Shown piece after piece: positions 8,571 to 21,800 of a stretch of 64,000 nt of DNA; the stretch's first letter is position 1, and every line of letters starts with the position of its first letter. The DNA is taken from contig CM069605.1 of the NCBI GenBank assembly GCA_035771175.1, positions 20,414,288-20,478,287 on the forward strand, read 5' to 3'. This DNA comes from Paratinospora sagittata. Lineage: Eukaryota > Streptophyta > Magnoliopsida > Ranunculales > Menispermaceae. The notes beneath the pieces were generated by a model. That model saw nothing but the letters and a program-made list of their open reading frames with translations, was not told the origin of the DNA and did no database searches. A program made the position numbers and the translations under genes.

Positions 8571-11500
8571 GTCGCCTAAATAGTAATTTTTTTTTTTTTT
8601 TTTTTTTTTTTGTGGAATACAGAGTATTACAGTTGTATTTTTGAAAATCCGAGAATGAGTGTTTTATAAAATTAGATATTGCAGGTTAAAGAGCAAGGGA
8701 GTACAAAATGATTTGAATTCAAAAACGTTGTTTAATCTAAAGTTGTTTTGGGCGTGCGAGACACTGGGAATCATCTAGGTGTTAGTAGAGAATATTTCAA
8801 TAAAGATAACCTGGCAAAACTGTGTAAGGAATAGAAAAATAAAGCTAGCATAATTGTCCAAATTTTTCTCGTTAGAAATATCAGATTTTTGTTTCAGACG
8901 TGGATAGCGTGCTATTGGGTTTTGTATCATGTTCTTTTTTAGCAGGCTATAGCAGGTCGATATACACAAACCCGTGAGCTCGAGTTTTTCAGACTTTCCG
9001 ATAGCGTGTTATCAAGGCCTATATCGCGCTATTGCCCATCTCACTAAAAATGGAAAGATCACTGCAACAGCTTTATAACGAGTTATCAAAGGAGTTAGCG
9101 CGCTATAGATAATTTTTCAGAAAAACATATGTTTTATTATATAACCCTATCAGCGTGCTATCAACACTGATAGTCCGCTAGTGCCTTCTGGAAAATTTTG
9201 GCCAATTGCAAAATAGCCTTATTTTTGAAAAATAAATATTTTGACACTCAAGAATCATTCCATTGACTCAAAACATATTGATATAATATTAATAATTTCT
9301 AAATAATTCAAAACTCATTGAAATTATGATTAAAACCATTCGAAATTTTTTTTTTCAAAATGAAATACTATATCGAAGTGATTTTGAAGACTTTGCAATT
9401 TTTAGAGTTTTAGTACTGAGATTGATCGAGATTTTACCCTACACACCAAATATCAAACTAATGCATTAGACATGAGATATGTCTTCGTTCTTCGAGCTTG
9501 ATCTTTTGTAGACTTCGAAAGCTATTGTTTGATGTGTTCTTGATGCAATACAGGTGATGTGTTCGTTTTTTATGTGTTATCTTACCGAGACCACTTTGTA
9601 TACTTACAGTTTAAAATAATAAATCAAAGTACAAAAGGAATAAAATGAAGAACTTGCTGAACAATGACGTTATCATCAAGACAGATTGCAATTTTGATTC
9701 AATTCGAGGCTTCTTCTCTTGGAAAACTCTTTGGAAAGCTCAATCTAACTTGCAAAAATCATGTGTGTTGTATTTTTGAAAATCAGAGAATGAGTGTTTT
9801 ATAAAATTAGAAGTTGCAGGTTAAAGAGCAAGAGAGTACAAAATGATTTGAATTCAAAACGTTGTTTAATCTAAAGTTGTTTTGGGCGTGCGAGACAATG
9901 GGAATCATCTAGGTGTTAGTAGAGAATATTTCAATAAAGATAACCTGGAAAAACTGTGTAAGGAATAGAAAAATAGAGCTGGCGTAAGTGTCCAAATATT
10001 TCTCGTTAGAAATATCAGATTTTTGTTTCAGACGTGGATAGCGTGCTATTGGGTCGTGTATCATGTTCTTTTTTAGCAGGCTATAGCAGGTCGATATACA
10101 CAAACCCGTGAGCTCGAGTTTTTCAGACTTTCCGATAGCGTGTTATCAAGGCCTACATCGCGCTATTGCCCATTACACTAAAAATGGAAAGATCACTGCA
10201 AGAGCTTTATAGCGAGTTATCAAATGGGATAGCGCGCTATAGATAATTTTTTAGAAAAACATATGTTTTATTATAGAACCCTATCAGCGTGCTATCAACA
10301 CTGATAGTGCGCTAGTGCCTTCTGGAAAATTTTGGCCAATTGCTGGATAGCCTTATTTTTGAAAACTAAATATTTTGACACTCAAGAACCATTCCATTGA
10401 CTCAAAACATATTGATATAAGATTAATAATTTCTAAATAATTCAAAACTCATTGAAATTATGATTAAAACCTTTCGAAATGTTTTTTTTCAAAATGAAAT
10501 ACTATATCGAAGTGATTTTGAAGACTTTGCAATTTTCATTGTTTTAGAGCTGAGATTGATCGAGATTTTATCCTACACACCAAAGATCAAACTAATGCAT
10601 TACACATGAGATATGTATTCGTTCTTCGAGCTTGATCTTTTGTAGACTTCGAAAGCTATTGTTTGATGTGTTCTTGATGCAATACAGGTGATGTGTTCGC
10701 TTTTGATGTGTTATCTTACCGAGACCACTTCGTATACTTACAGTTTAAAACAATGGATAACCTCTGCAAATCTAAGTACAAAAGGAATAAAATGAAGAAC
10801 TTGCAGAACAATGACGTTATCATCAAGACAGATTGCAATTTTGATTCAATTCGAGGCTTCTTCTCTTTGAAAACTCCTTGGAAAGCTCAATCTAACTTGC
10901 AAAAATCTTGTGTTTTGTATTTTTGAAAATAAGAAAATGAGTGTTTTATAAAATTAGAAGTTGCAGGTTAAAGAGCAAGGTAGTACAAAATGATTTGAAT
11001 TCAAAATGTTGTTTAATCTAAAGTTGTTTTGGGCGTGCGAGACAATGGGAATCATCTAGGTGTTAGTAGAGAATATTTCAATAAAGATAACCTGGCAAAA
11101 CTGTGCAAGGAATAGAAAAATCGAGCAAGCATAAGTGTCCAAATTTTTCTCGTTAGAAATATCAGATTTTTCTCTTAGACGTGGATAGCGTGCTATTGGG
11201 TTGTGTATCATGTTCTCTTTTAGCAGGCTATAGCAGGTCGATATACACAAACTCGTGAGCTCGAGTTTTTAAGACTTTCCGATAGCGTGTTATCAAGGCC
11301 AATATCGCGCTATTGCGCATCTCACTAAAAATGGAAAGATCACTGCAACAGCTTCATAACGAGTTATCAAAGGGGATAGCGCGCTATAGATAATTTTCCG
11401 GAAAAACATATGTTTTATTATAGAACCCTATCAGCGTGCTATCGACACTGATAGTGCGCTAGTGCCTTCTGGAAAATTTTGGCCAATTGCAAGATAGCCT

Positions 11501-13463
11501 TATTTTTGAAAAATAAATATTTTGACACTCAAGAATCATTCCATTGACTCAAAACATATTGATATAAGATTAATAATTTCTAAATAATTCGAAACTCATT
11601 GAAATTATGATTAAAACCTTTCGAAATTTTTTTTTCAAAATGAAATACTATATTGAAGTGATTTTGAAGACTTTGCAATTTTTAGAGTTTTAATGCTGAG
11701 ATTGATCGAGATTTTACCCTACACACCAAATATCAAACTAATGCATTAGACATGAGATATGTCGTCGTTCTTCGAGCTTGATCTTTTGTAGACTTCGAAA
11801 GCTATTGTTTGACGTGTTCTTGATGCAATACAGGTGATGTGTTCGTTTTTGATGTGTTATCTTACTGAGACCACTTCGTATAATTACAGTTTAAAACAAT
11901 GGATAACCTCTGCAAATCTAAGCACAAAAGGAATAAAATGAAGAACTTGCTGAACAATGACGGTATCATCAAGACAGATTGCAATTTTGATTCAATTCGA
12001 GGCTTCTTCTCTTTGAAAACTCTTTGGAAAGCTCAATCTAACTTGCAAAAATCTTGTGTGTTGTATTTTTGAAAATCAGAAAATGAGTGTTTTATAAAAT
12101 TAGAAGTTGCAGGTTAAAGAGCAAGGGAGTACAAAATGATTTGAATGCAAAACGTTGTTTAATCTAAAGTTGTTTGGGCGTGCGAGACAATGGGAATCAT
12201 CTAGGTGTTAGTAGAGAATATTTCAATAAAGATAACCTGGCAAAACTGTGTAAGGAATAGAAAAATAGAGCTAGCATAAGTGTCCAAATTTTTCTCGTTA
12301 GAAATATCAGATTTTTGTTTCAGACGTGGATAGCGTGCTATTGGGTCGTGTATCATGTTCTTTTTTAGCAGGCTATAGCAGGTCGATATACACAAACTCG
12401 TGAGCTCGAGTTTTTCAGACTTTCCGATAGCGTGTTATCAAGGCCTACATCGCGCTATTGCCCATTACACTAAAAATGGAAAGATCACTGCAAGAGCTTT
12501 ATAGCGAGTTATCAAATGGGATAGCGCGCTATAGATAATTTTTTAGAGAAACATATGTTTTATTATAGAACCCTATCAGCGTGCTATCAACACTGATAGT
12601 GCGCTAGTGCCTTCTGGAAAATTTTGGCCAATTGCTGGATAGCCTTATTTTTGAAAACTAAATATTTTGACACTCAAGAACCATTCCATTGACTCAAAAC
12701 ATATTGATATAAGATTAATAATTTCTAAATAATTCAAAACTCATTGAAATTATGATTAAAACCTTTCGAAATTTTTATTTTCAAAATGAAATACTATATC
12801 GAAGTGATTTTGAAGAGTTTGCAATTTTTAGAGTTTTAGTGCTGAGATTGATCGAGATCTTACCCTACACAGCAAATATCAAACTAACGCATTAGACATG
12901 AGATATGTCTTCGTTCTTCGAGCTTGATCTTTTGTAGACTTCGAAAGCTATTGTTTGATGTGTTCTTGATCCAATACAGGTGATGTGTTCGTTTTTGATG
13001 TGTTATCTTACCGAGACCACTTTGTATACTTACAGTTTAAAACAATAAATCTAAGTACAAAAGGAATAAAATGAAGAACTTGCTGAACAATGACGTTATC
13101 ATCAAGACAGATTGCAATTTTGATTCAATTCGAGGCTTCTTCTCTTGGAAAACTCTTTGGAAAGCTCAATCTAACTTGCAAAAATCATGTGTGTCGTATT
13201 TTTGAAAATCAGAGAATGAGTGTTTTATAAAATTAGAAGTTGCAGGTTAAAGAGCAAGAGAGTACAAAATGATTTGAATTCAAAACGTTGTTTAATCTAA
13301 AGTTGTTTTGGGCGTGCGAGACAATGGGAATCATCTAGGTGTTAGTAGAGAATATTTCAATAAAGATAACCTGGCAAAACTGTGTAAGGAATAGAAAAAT
13401 AGAGCTAGCGTAAGTGTCCAAATTTTTCTCGTTAAAAATATCATATTTTTGTTTCAGACGTGG

Positions 13464-13741
13464 ATAGCGTGCTATTGGGTTGTGTATCATGTTCTTTTTT
13501 AGCAGGCTATAGCAGGTCGATATACACAAACCCGTGAGCTCGAGTATTTCAGACTTTCCGATAGCGTGTTATCAAGGCCTACATCGCGCTATTGCCCATT
13601 ACACTAAAAATGGAAAGATCACTGCAAGAGCTTTATAACGAGTTATCAAAGGGGATAGCGCGCTATAGATAATCTTTTAGAAAAACATATGTTTTATTAT
13701 AGAACCCTATCAGCGTGCTATCAACACTGATAGTGCGCTAG
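13464..13741 (+). repeat. Palindrome cluster and three 74 bp subrepeats (example monomer)
   Basis: In this monomer ATAGCG-type palindromic cores occur at 13464-13475 (ATAGCGTGCTAT), 13561-13572, 13583-13592, 13635-13646, 13655-13666 (perfect ATAGCGCGCTAT), 13709-13721 and 13730-13741. From 13561 the cores form three pairs; pair members are 20-22 bp apart and pairs repeat exactly every 74 bp (13561, 13635, 13709). The three 74 bp blocks align along much of their first 55 bp. The same layout is present in all monomers examined. Confidence 0.85.
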
Positions 13742-16700
13742 TGCCTCCTGGAAAATTTTGGCCAATAGCTGGATAGCCTTATTTTTGAAAACTAAATATT
13801 TTGACACTCAAGAACCATTCCATTGACTCAAAACATATTGATATAAGATTAATAATTTCTAAATATTTCAAAACTCATTGAAATTAGGATTAAAACCTTT
13901 CGAATTTTTTTTTTTCAAAATGAAATACTATATCGAAGTGATTTTGAAGAGTTTGCAATTTTTAGAGTTTTAGTGCTGAGATTGATCGAGATCTTACCCT
14001 ACACAGCAAATATCAAACTAACGCATTAGACATGAGATATGTCTTCGTTCTTCGAGCTTGATCTTTTGTAGACTTCGAAAGCTATTGTTTGATGTGTTCT
14101 TGATCCAATACAGGTGATGTGTTCGTTTTTGATGTGTTATCTTACCGAGACCACTTTGTATACTTACAGTTTAAAACAATAAATCTAAGTACAAAAGGAA
14201 TAAAATGAAGAACTTGCTGAACAATGACGTTATCATCAAGACAGATTGCAATTTTGATTCAATTCGAGGCTTCTTCTCTTGGAAAACTCTTTGGAAAGCT
14301 CAATCTAACTTGCAAAAATCATGTGTGTCGTATTTTTGAAAATCAGAGAATGAGTGTTTTATAAAATTAGAAGTTGCAGGTTAAAGAGCAAGAGAGTACA
14401 AAATGATTTGAATTCAAAACGTTGTTTAATCTAAAGTTGTTTTGGGCGTGCGAGACAATGGGAATCATCTAGGTGTTAGTAGAGAATATTTCAATAAAGA
14501 TAACCTGGCAAAACTGTGTAAGGAATAGAAAAATAGAGCTAGCGTAAGTGTCCAAATTTTTCTCGTTAAAAATATCATATTTTTGTTTCAGACGTGGATA
14601 GCGTGCTATTGGGTTGTGTATCATGTTCTTTTTTAGCAGGCTATAGCAGGTCGATATACACAAACCCGTGAGCTCGAGTATTTCAGACTTTCCGATAGCG
14701 TGTTATCAAGGCCTACATCGCGCTATTGCCCATTACACTAAAAATGGAAAGATCACTGCAAGAGCTTTATAACGAGTTATCAAAGGGGATAGCGCGCTAT
14801 AGATAATCTTTTAGAAAAACATATGTTTTATTATAGAACCCTATCAGCGTGCTATCAACACTGATAGTGCGCTAGTGCCTCCTGGAAAATTTTGGCCAAT
14901 AGCTGGATAGCCTTATTTTTGAAAACTAAATATTTTGACACTCAAGAACCATTCCATTGACTCAAAACATATTGATATAAGATTAATAATTTCTAAATAT
15001 TTCAAAACTCATTGAAATTAGGATTAAAACCTTTCGAATTTTTTTTTTTCAAAATGAAATACTATATCGAAGTGATTTTGAAGAGTTTGCAATTTTAAGA
15101 GTTTTAGTGCTGAGATTGATCGAGATCTTACCCTACACAGCAAATATCAAACTAACGCATTAGACATGAGATATGTCTTCGTTCTTCGAGCTTGATCTTT
15201 TGTAGACTTCGAAAGCTATTGTTTGATGTGTTCTTGATCCAATACAGGTGATGTGTTCGTTTTTGATGTGTTATCTTACCGAGACCACTTTGTATACTTA
15301 CAGTTTAAAACAATAAATCTAAGTACAAAAGGAATAAAATGAAGAACTTGCTGAACAATGACGTTATCATCAAGACAGATTGCAATTTTGATTCAATTCG
15401 AGGCTTCTTCTCTTGGAAAACTCTTTGGAAAGCTCAATCTAACTTGCAAAAAATCATGTGTGTTGTATTTTTGAAAATCAGAGAATGAGCGTTTTATAAA
15501 ATTAGAAGTTGCAGGTTAAAGAGCAAGAGAGTACAAAATGATTTGAATTCAAAACGTTGTTTAATCTAAAGTTGTTTTGGGCGTCCGAGACAATGGGAAT
15601 CATCTAGGTGTTAGTAGAGAATATTTCAATAAAGATAACCTGGCAAAACTGTGCAAGGAATAGAAAAATAGAGCTAGCGTAAGTGTCCAAATTTTTCTCG
15701 TTAAAAATATCAGATTTTTGTTTCAGACGTGGATAGCGTGCTATTGGGTCGTGTATCATGTTCTTTTTTAGCAGGCTATAGCAGGTCGATATACATAAAC
15801 CCGTGAGCTCGAGTTTTGCAGACTTTCCGATAGCGTGTTATCAAGGCCTACATCGCGCTATTGCCCATTACACTAAAAATGGAAATATCACTGCAAGAGC
15901 TTTATTGCTAGTGATCAAAGGGGATAACGCGCTATAGATAATTTTTTAGAAAAACATATGTTTTATTATAGAACCCTATCAGCGTGCTATCAACACTGAT
16001 AGTGCGCTAGTGCCTTCTGGAAAATTTTGGCCAATAGCTGGATAGCCTTATTTTTGAAAACTAAATATTTTGACACTCAAGAACCATTCCATTGACTCAA
16101 AACATATTGATATAAGATTAATAATTTCTAAATAATTCAAAACTCATTGAAATTATGATTAAAACCTTTCGAATTTCTTTTTTTCAAAATGAAATACTAT
16201 ATCGAAGTGATTTTGAAGAGTTTGCAATTTTTAGAGTTTTAGTGCTGAGATTGATCGAGATCTTACCCTACACAGCAAATATCAAACTAACGCATTAGAC
16301 ATGAGATATGTCTTCGTTCTTCGAGCTTGATCTTTTGTAGACTTCGAAAGCTATTGTTTGATGTGTTCTTGATCCAATACAGGTGATGTGTTCGTTTTTG
16401 ATGTGTTATCTTACCGAGACCACTTTGTATACTTACAGTTTAAAACAATAAATCTAAGTACAAAAGGAATAAAATGAAGAACTTGCTGAACAATGACGTT
16501 ATCATCAAGACAGATTGCAATTTTGATTCAATTCGAGGCTTCTTCTCTTGGAAAACTCTTTGGAAAGCTCAATCTAACTTGCAAAAATCATGTGTGTCGT
16601 ATTTTTGAAAATCAGAGAATGAGTGTTTTATAAAATTAGAAGTTGCAGGTTAAAGAGCAAGAGAGTACAAAATGATTTGAATTCAAAACGTTGTTTAATC

Positions 16701-18863
16701 TAAAGTTGTTTTGGGCGTGCGAGACAATGGGAATCATCTAGGTGTTAGTAGAGAATATTTCAATAAAGATAACCTGGCAAAACTGTGTAAGGAATAGAAA
16801 AATAGAGCTAGCGTAAGTGTCCAAATTTTTCTCGTTAAAAATATCATATTTTTGTTTCAGACGTGGATAGCGTGCTATTGGGTTGTGTATCATGTTCTTC
16901 TTTAGCAGGCTATAGCAAGTCGATATACACAAACCCGTGAGCTCGAGTTTTTCAGACTTTCCGATAGCGTGTTATCAAGGCCTACATCGCGCTATTGCCC
17001 ATTACACTAAAAATGGAAAGATCACTGCAAGAGCTTTATAGCGAGTTATCAAAGGGGATAGCGCGCTATAGATAATCTTTAAGAAAAACATATGTTTTAT
17101 TATAGAACCCTATCAGCGTGCTATCAACACTGATAGTGCGCTAGTGCCTCCTGGAAAATTTTGGCCAATAGCTGGATAGCCTTATTTTTGAAAACTAAAT
17201 ATTTTGACACTCAAGAACCATTCCATTGACTCAAAACATATTGATATAAGATTAATAATTTCTAAATATTTCAAAACTCATTGAAATTATGATTAAAACC
17301 TTTCGAATTTTTTTTTTTCAAAATGAAATACTATATCGAAGCGATTTTGAAGAGTTTGCAATTTTTAGAGTTTTAGTGCTGAGATTGATCGAGATCTTAC
17401 CCTACACAGCAAATATCAAACTAACGCATTAGACATGAGATATGTCTTCGTTCTTCGAGCTTGATCTTTTGTAGACTTCGAAAGCTATTGTTTGATGTGT
17501 TCTTGATCCAATACAGGTGATGTGTTCGTTTTTGATGTGTTATCTTACCGAGACCACTTTGTATACTTACAGTTTAAAACAATAAATCTAAGTACAAAAG
17601 AAATAAAATGAAGAACTTGTTGAACAATGACGTTGTCATCAAGAGAGATTGCAATTTTGATTCAATTCGAGGCTTCTTCTCTTGGAAAACTCTTTGGAAA
17701 GCTCAATCTAACTTGCAAAAATCATGTGTGTTGTATTTTTGAAAATCAGAGAATGGGTGTTTTATAAAATTAGAAGTTGCAGGTTAAAGAGCAAGAGAGT
17801 ACAAAATGATTTGAATTCAAAACGTTGTTTAATCTAAAGTTGTTTTGGGCGTGCGAGACAATGGGAATCATCTAGGTGTTAGTAGAGAATATTTCAATAA
17901 AGATAACCTGGCAAAACTGTGTAAGGAATAGAAAAATAGAGCTAGCCTAACTGTCCAAATATTTCTCGTTAAAAATATCATATTTTTGTTTCAGACGTGG
18001 ATAGCGTGCTATTGGGTTGTGTATCATGTTCTTCTTTAGCAGGCTATAGCAGGTCGATATACACAAACCCTTGAGCTCGAGTATTTCAGACTTTCCGATA
18101 GCGTGTTATCAAGGCCTACATCGCGCTATTGCCCATTACACTAAAAATGGAAAGATCACTGCAAGAGCTTTATAGCGAGTTATCAAAGGGGATAGCGCGC
18201 TATAGATAATCTTTTAGAAAAACATATGTTTTATTATAGAACCCTATCAGCGTGCTATCAACACTGATAGTGCGCTAGTGCCTCCTGGAAAATTTTGGCC
18301 AATAGCTGGATAGCCTTATTTTTGAAAAATAAATATTTTGACACTCAAGAACCATTCCATTGACTCAAAACATATTGATATAAGATTAATAATTTCTAAA
18401 TATTTCAAAACTCATTGAAATTATGATTAAAACCTTTCGAATTTTTTTTTTTCAAAATGAAATACTATATCGAAGTGATTTTGAAGAGTTTGCAATTTTT
18501 AGAGTTTTAGTGCTGAGATTGATCGAGATCTTACCCTACACAGCAAATATCAAACTAACGCATTAGACATGAGATATGTCTTCGTTCTTCGAGCTTGATC
18601 TTTTGTAGACTTCGAAAGCTATTGTTTGATGTGTTCTTGATCCAATACAGGTGATGTGTTCGTTTTTGATGTGTTATCTTACCGAGACCACTTTGTATAC
18701 TTACAGTTTAAAACAATAAAACTAAGTACAAAAGGAATAAAATGAAGAACTTGCTGAACAATGACGTTATCATCAAGACAGATTGCAATTTTGATTCAAT
18801 TCGAGGCTTCTTCTCTTGGAAAACTCTTTGGAAAGCTCAATCTAACTTGCAAAAATCATGTGT

Positions 18864-21800
18864 GTTGTATTTTTGAAAATCAGAGAATGAGCGTTTTATA
18901 AAATTAGAAGTTGCAGGTTAAAGAGCAAGAGAGTACAAAATGATTTGAATTCAAAACGTTGTTTAATCTAAAGTTGTTTTGGGCGTGCGAGACAATGGGA
19001 ATCATCTAGGTGTTAGTAGAGAATATTTCAATAAAGATAACCTGGCAAAACTGTGCAAGGAATAGAAAAATAGAGCTAGCGTAAGTGTCCAAATTTTTCT
19101 CGTTAAAAATATTATATTTTTGTTTCAGACGTGGATAGCGTGCTATTGGGTTGTGTATCATGTTCTTTTTTAGCAGGCTATAGCAGGTCGATATACACAA
19201 ACCCGTGAGCTCGAGTTTTTCAGACTTTCCGATAGCGTGTTATCAAGGCCTACATCGCGCTATTGCCCATTACACTAAAAATGGAAAGATCACTGCAAGA
19301 GCTTTATAGCGAGTTATGAAAGGGGATAACGCGCTATAGATAATCTTTTAGAAAAACATATGTTTTATTATAGAACCCTATCAGCGTGCTATCAACACTG
19401 ATAGTACGCTAGTGCCTCCTGGAAAATTTTGGCCAATTGCTGGATAGCCTTATTTTTGAAAACTAAATATTTTGACACTCAAGAACCATTCCATTGACTC
19501 AAAACATATTGATATAAGATTAATAATTTCTAAATAATTCAAAACTCATTGAAATTATGATTAAAACCTTTCGAAATTTTTTTTTTCAAAATGAAATACT
19601 ATATCGAAGCGATTTTGAAGACTTTGCAATTTTCAGAGTTTTAGTGCTGAGATTGATCGAGATTTTACCCTACACGCCAAATATCAAACTAATGTATTAG
19701 ACGTGAGATATGTCTTCGTTCTTCGAGCTTGATCTTTTGTAGACTTCGAAAGCTATTGTTTGATGTGTTCTTGATGCAATACAGGTGATGTGTTCGTTTT
19801 TGATGTGTTATCTTACCGAGACCACTTTGTATACTTACAGTTTAAAACAATAAATCTAAGTACAAAAGGAATAAAATGAAGAACTTGCTGAACAATGACG
19901 TTATCATCAAGACAGATTGCAATTTTGATTCAATTCGAGGCTTCTTCTCTTGGAAAACTCTTTGGAAAGCTCAATCTAACTTGCAAAAATCATGTGTGTC
20001 GTATTTTTGAAAATCAGAGAATGAGTGTTTTATAAAATTAGAAGTTGCAGGTTAAAGAGCAAGAGAGTACAAAATGATTTGAATTCAAAATGTTGTTTAA
20101 TCTAAAGTTGTTTTGGGCGTGCGAGACAATGGGAATCATCTAGGTGTTAGTAAAGAATATTTCAATAAAGATAACCTGGCAAAACTGTGTAAGGAATAGA
20201 AAAATAGATCTAGCGTAAGTGTCCAAATTTTTCTCGTTAAAAATATCATATTTTTGTTTCAGACGTGGATAGCGTGCTATTGGGTTGTGTATCATGTTCT
20301 TTTTTAGCAGGCTATAGCAGGTCGAGATACACAAACCCGTGAGCTCGAGTTTTTCAGACTTTCCGATAGCGTGTTATCAAGGCCTACATCGCGCTATTGC
20401 CCATTACACTAAAAATGGAAAGATCACTGCAAGAGCTTTATAGCGAGTTATCAAAGGGGATAGCGCGCTATAGATAATCTTTTAGAAAAACATATGTTTT
20501 ATTATAGAACCCCATCAGCGTGCTATCAACACTGATAGTGCGCTAGTGCCTCCTGGAAAATTTTGGCCAATAGCTGGATAGCCTTATTTTTGAAAACTAA
20601 ATATTTTGACACTCAAGAACCATTCCATTGACTCAAAACATATTGATATAAGATTAATAATTTCTAAATATTTCAAAACTCATTGAAATTATGATTAAAA
20701 CCTTTCGAATTTTTTTTTTCAAAATGAAATACTATATCGAAGTGATTTTGAAGAGTTTGCAATTTTTAGAGTTTTAGTGCTGAGATTGATCGAGATCTTA
20801 CCCTACACAGCAAATATCAAACTAACGCATTAGACATGAGATATGTCTTCGTTCTTCGAGCTTGATCTTTTGTAGACTTCGAAAGCTATTGTTTGATGTG
20901 TTCTTGATCCAATACAGGTGATGTGTTCGTTTTTGATGTGTTATCTTACCGAGACCACTTTGTATACTTACAGTTTAAAACAATAAATCTAAGTACAAAA
21001 GGAATAAAATGAAGAACTTGCTGAACAATGACGTTATCATCAAGACAGATTGCAATTTTGATTCAATTCGAGGCTTCTTCTCTTGGAAAACTCTTTGGAA
21101 AGCTCAATCTAACTTGCAAAAATCATGTGTGTTGTATTTTTGAAAATCAGAGAATGAGCGTTTTATAAAATTAGAAGTTGCAGGTTAAAGAGCAAGAGAG
21201 TACAAAATGATTTGAATTCAAAACGTTGTTTAATCTAAAGTTGTTTTGGGCGTGCGAGACAATGGGAATCATCTAGGTGTTAGTAGAGAATATTTCAATA
21301 AAGATAACCTGGCAAAACTGTGCAAGGAATAGAAAAATAGAGCTAGCGTAAGTGTCCAAATTTTTCTCGTTAAAAATATTATATTTTTGTTTCAGACGTG
21401 GATAGCGTGCTATTGGGTTGTGTATCATGTTCTTTTTTAGCAGGCTATAGCAGGTCGATATACACAAACCCGTGAGCTCGAGTATTTCAGACTATCCGAT
21501 AGCGTGTTATCAAGGCCTACATCGCGCTATTGCCCATTACACTAAAAATGGAAAGATCACTGCAAGAGCTTTATAGCGAGTTATCAAAGGGGATAGCGCG
21601 CTATAGATAATCTTTTAGAAAAACATATGTTTTATTATAGAACCCTATCAGCGTGCTATCAACACTGATAGTACGCTAGTGCCTCCTGGAAAATTTTGGC
21701 CAATTGCTGGATAGCATTATTTTTGAAAACTAAATATTTTGACACTCAAGAACCATTCCATTGACTCAAAACATATTGATATAAGATTAATAATTTCTAA

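Larger units (their letters stand above)
1..8631 (-). mobile_element. EL1: Ty3/gypsy chromovirus-type LTR retrotransposon, 3' part cut by window edge
   Basis: Minus-strand element inserted in satellite DNA. In transcription order it has the 5' LTR (8631-7436), a Met-tRNA primer-binding site, an AT-rich leader, ORF1, a spacer with hairpins, gag, protease, RT, RNase H and integrase. It runs off the window at position 1, which aligns with 53992 in EL2, so roughly 2 kb (end of pol, chromodomain, polypurine tract, 3' LTR) should lie to the left. The order PR-RT-RH-INT marks Ty3/gypsy; assignment to the Tekay/Del chromoviruses is inferred from EL2's chromodomain. Three lesions make it defective: a 16 bp tandem duplication between gag and pol, a 1 bp deletion before integrase, and a nonsense codon in ORF1. 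The right flank at 8632 is satellite sequence. Confidence 0.95.
7436..8631 (-). repeat. EL1 5' LTR (1196 bp)
   Basis: Read on the minus strand, it begins TGTAATACTCTGTATTCCAC followed by an A tract, and ends GGGGTGTGACA, giving the TG...CA termini of LTRs. It adjoins the primer-binding site inside and satellite outside (GTTGTATTTTTG from 8632, the likely target duplication being GTTGT). It contains a TATA box (8515-8525) and two copies of the GAACGTTC repeat that is expanded in EL2. Unlike EL2, it keeps a second imperfect copy of a segment of about 57 bp (7884-8009). Confidence 0.92.

Noticed and set aside
13335..13529. A 64-residue minus-strand frame (starting MCISTCYS) recurring in most satellite monomers
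   Set aside because: Its recurrence follows from the repeat itself. Many of the differences among copies change amino acids and the start is lost in some monomers. No known domain and no promoter were seen. A dN/dS test over all 38 copies would settle it; a ratio well below 1 would revive it.
13193..14326. Satellite array as a CRISPR-like or integron-like system
   Set aside because: Units are over 1 kb, contiguous without unique spacers, in a plant nuclear context, and no cas or integrase-type genes adjoin the array.
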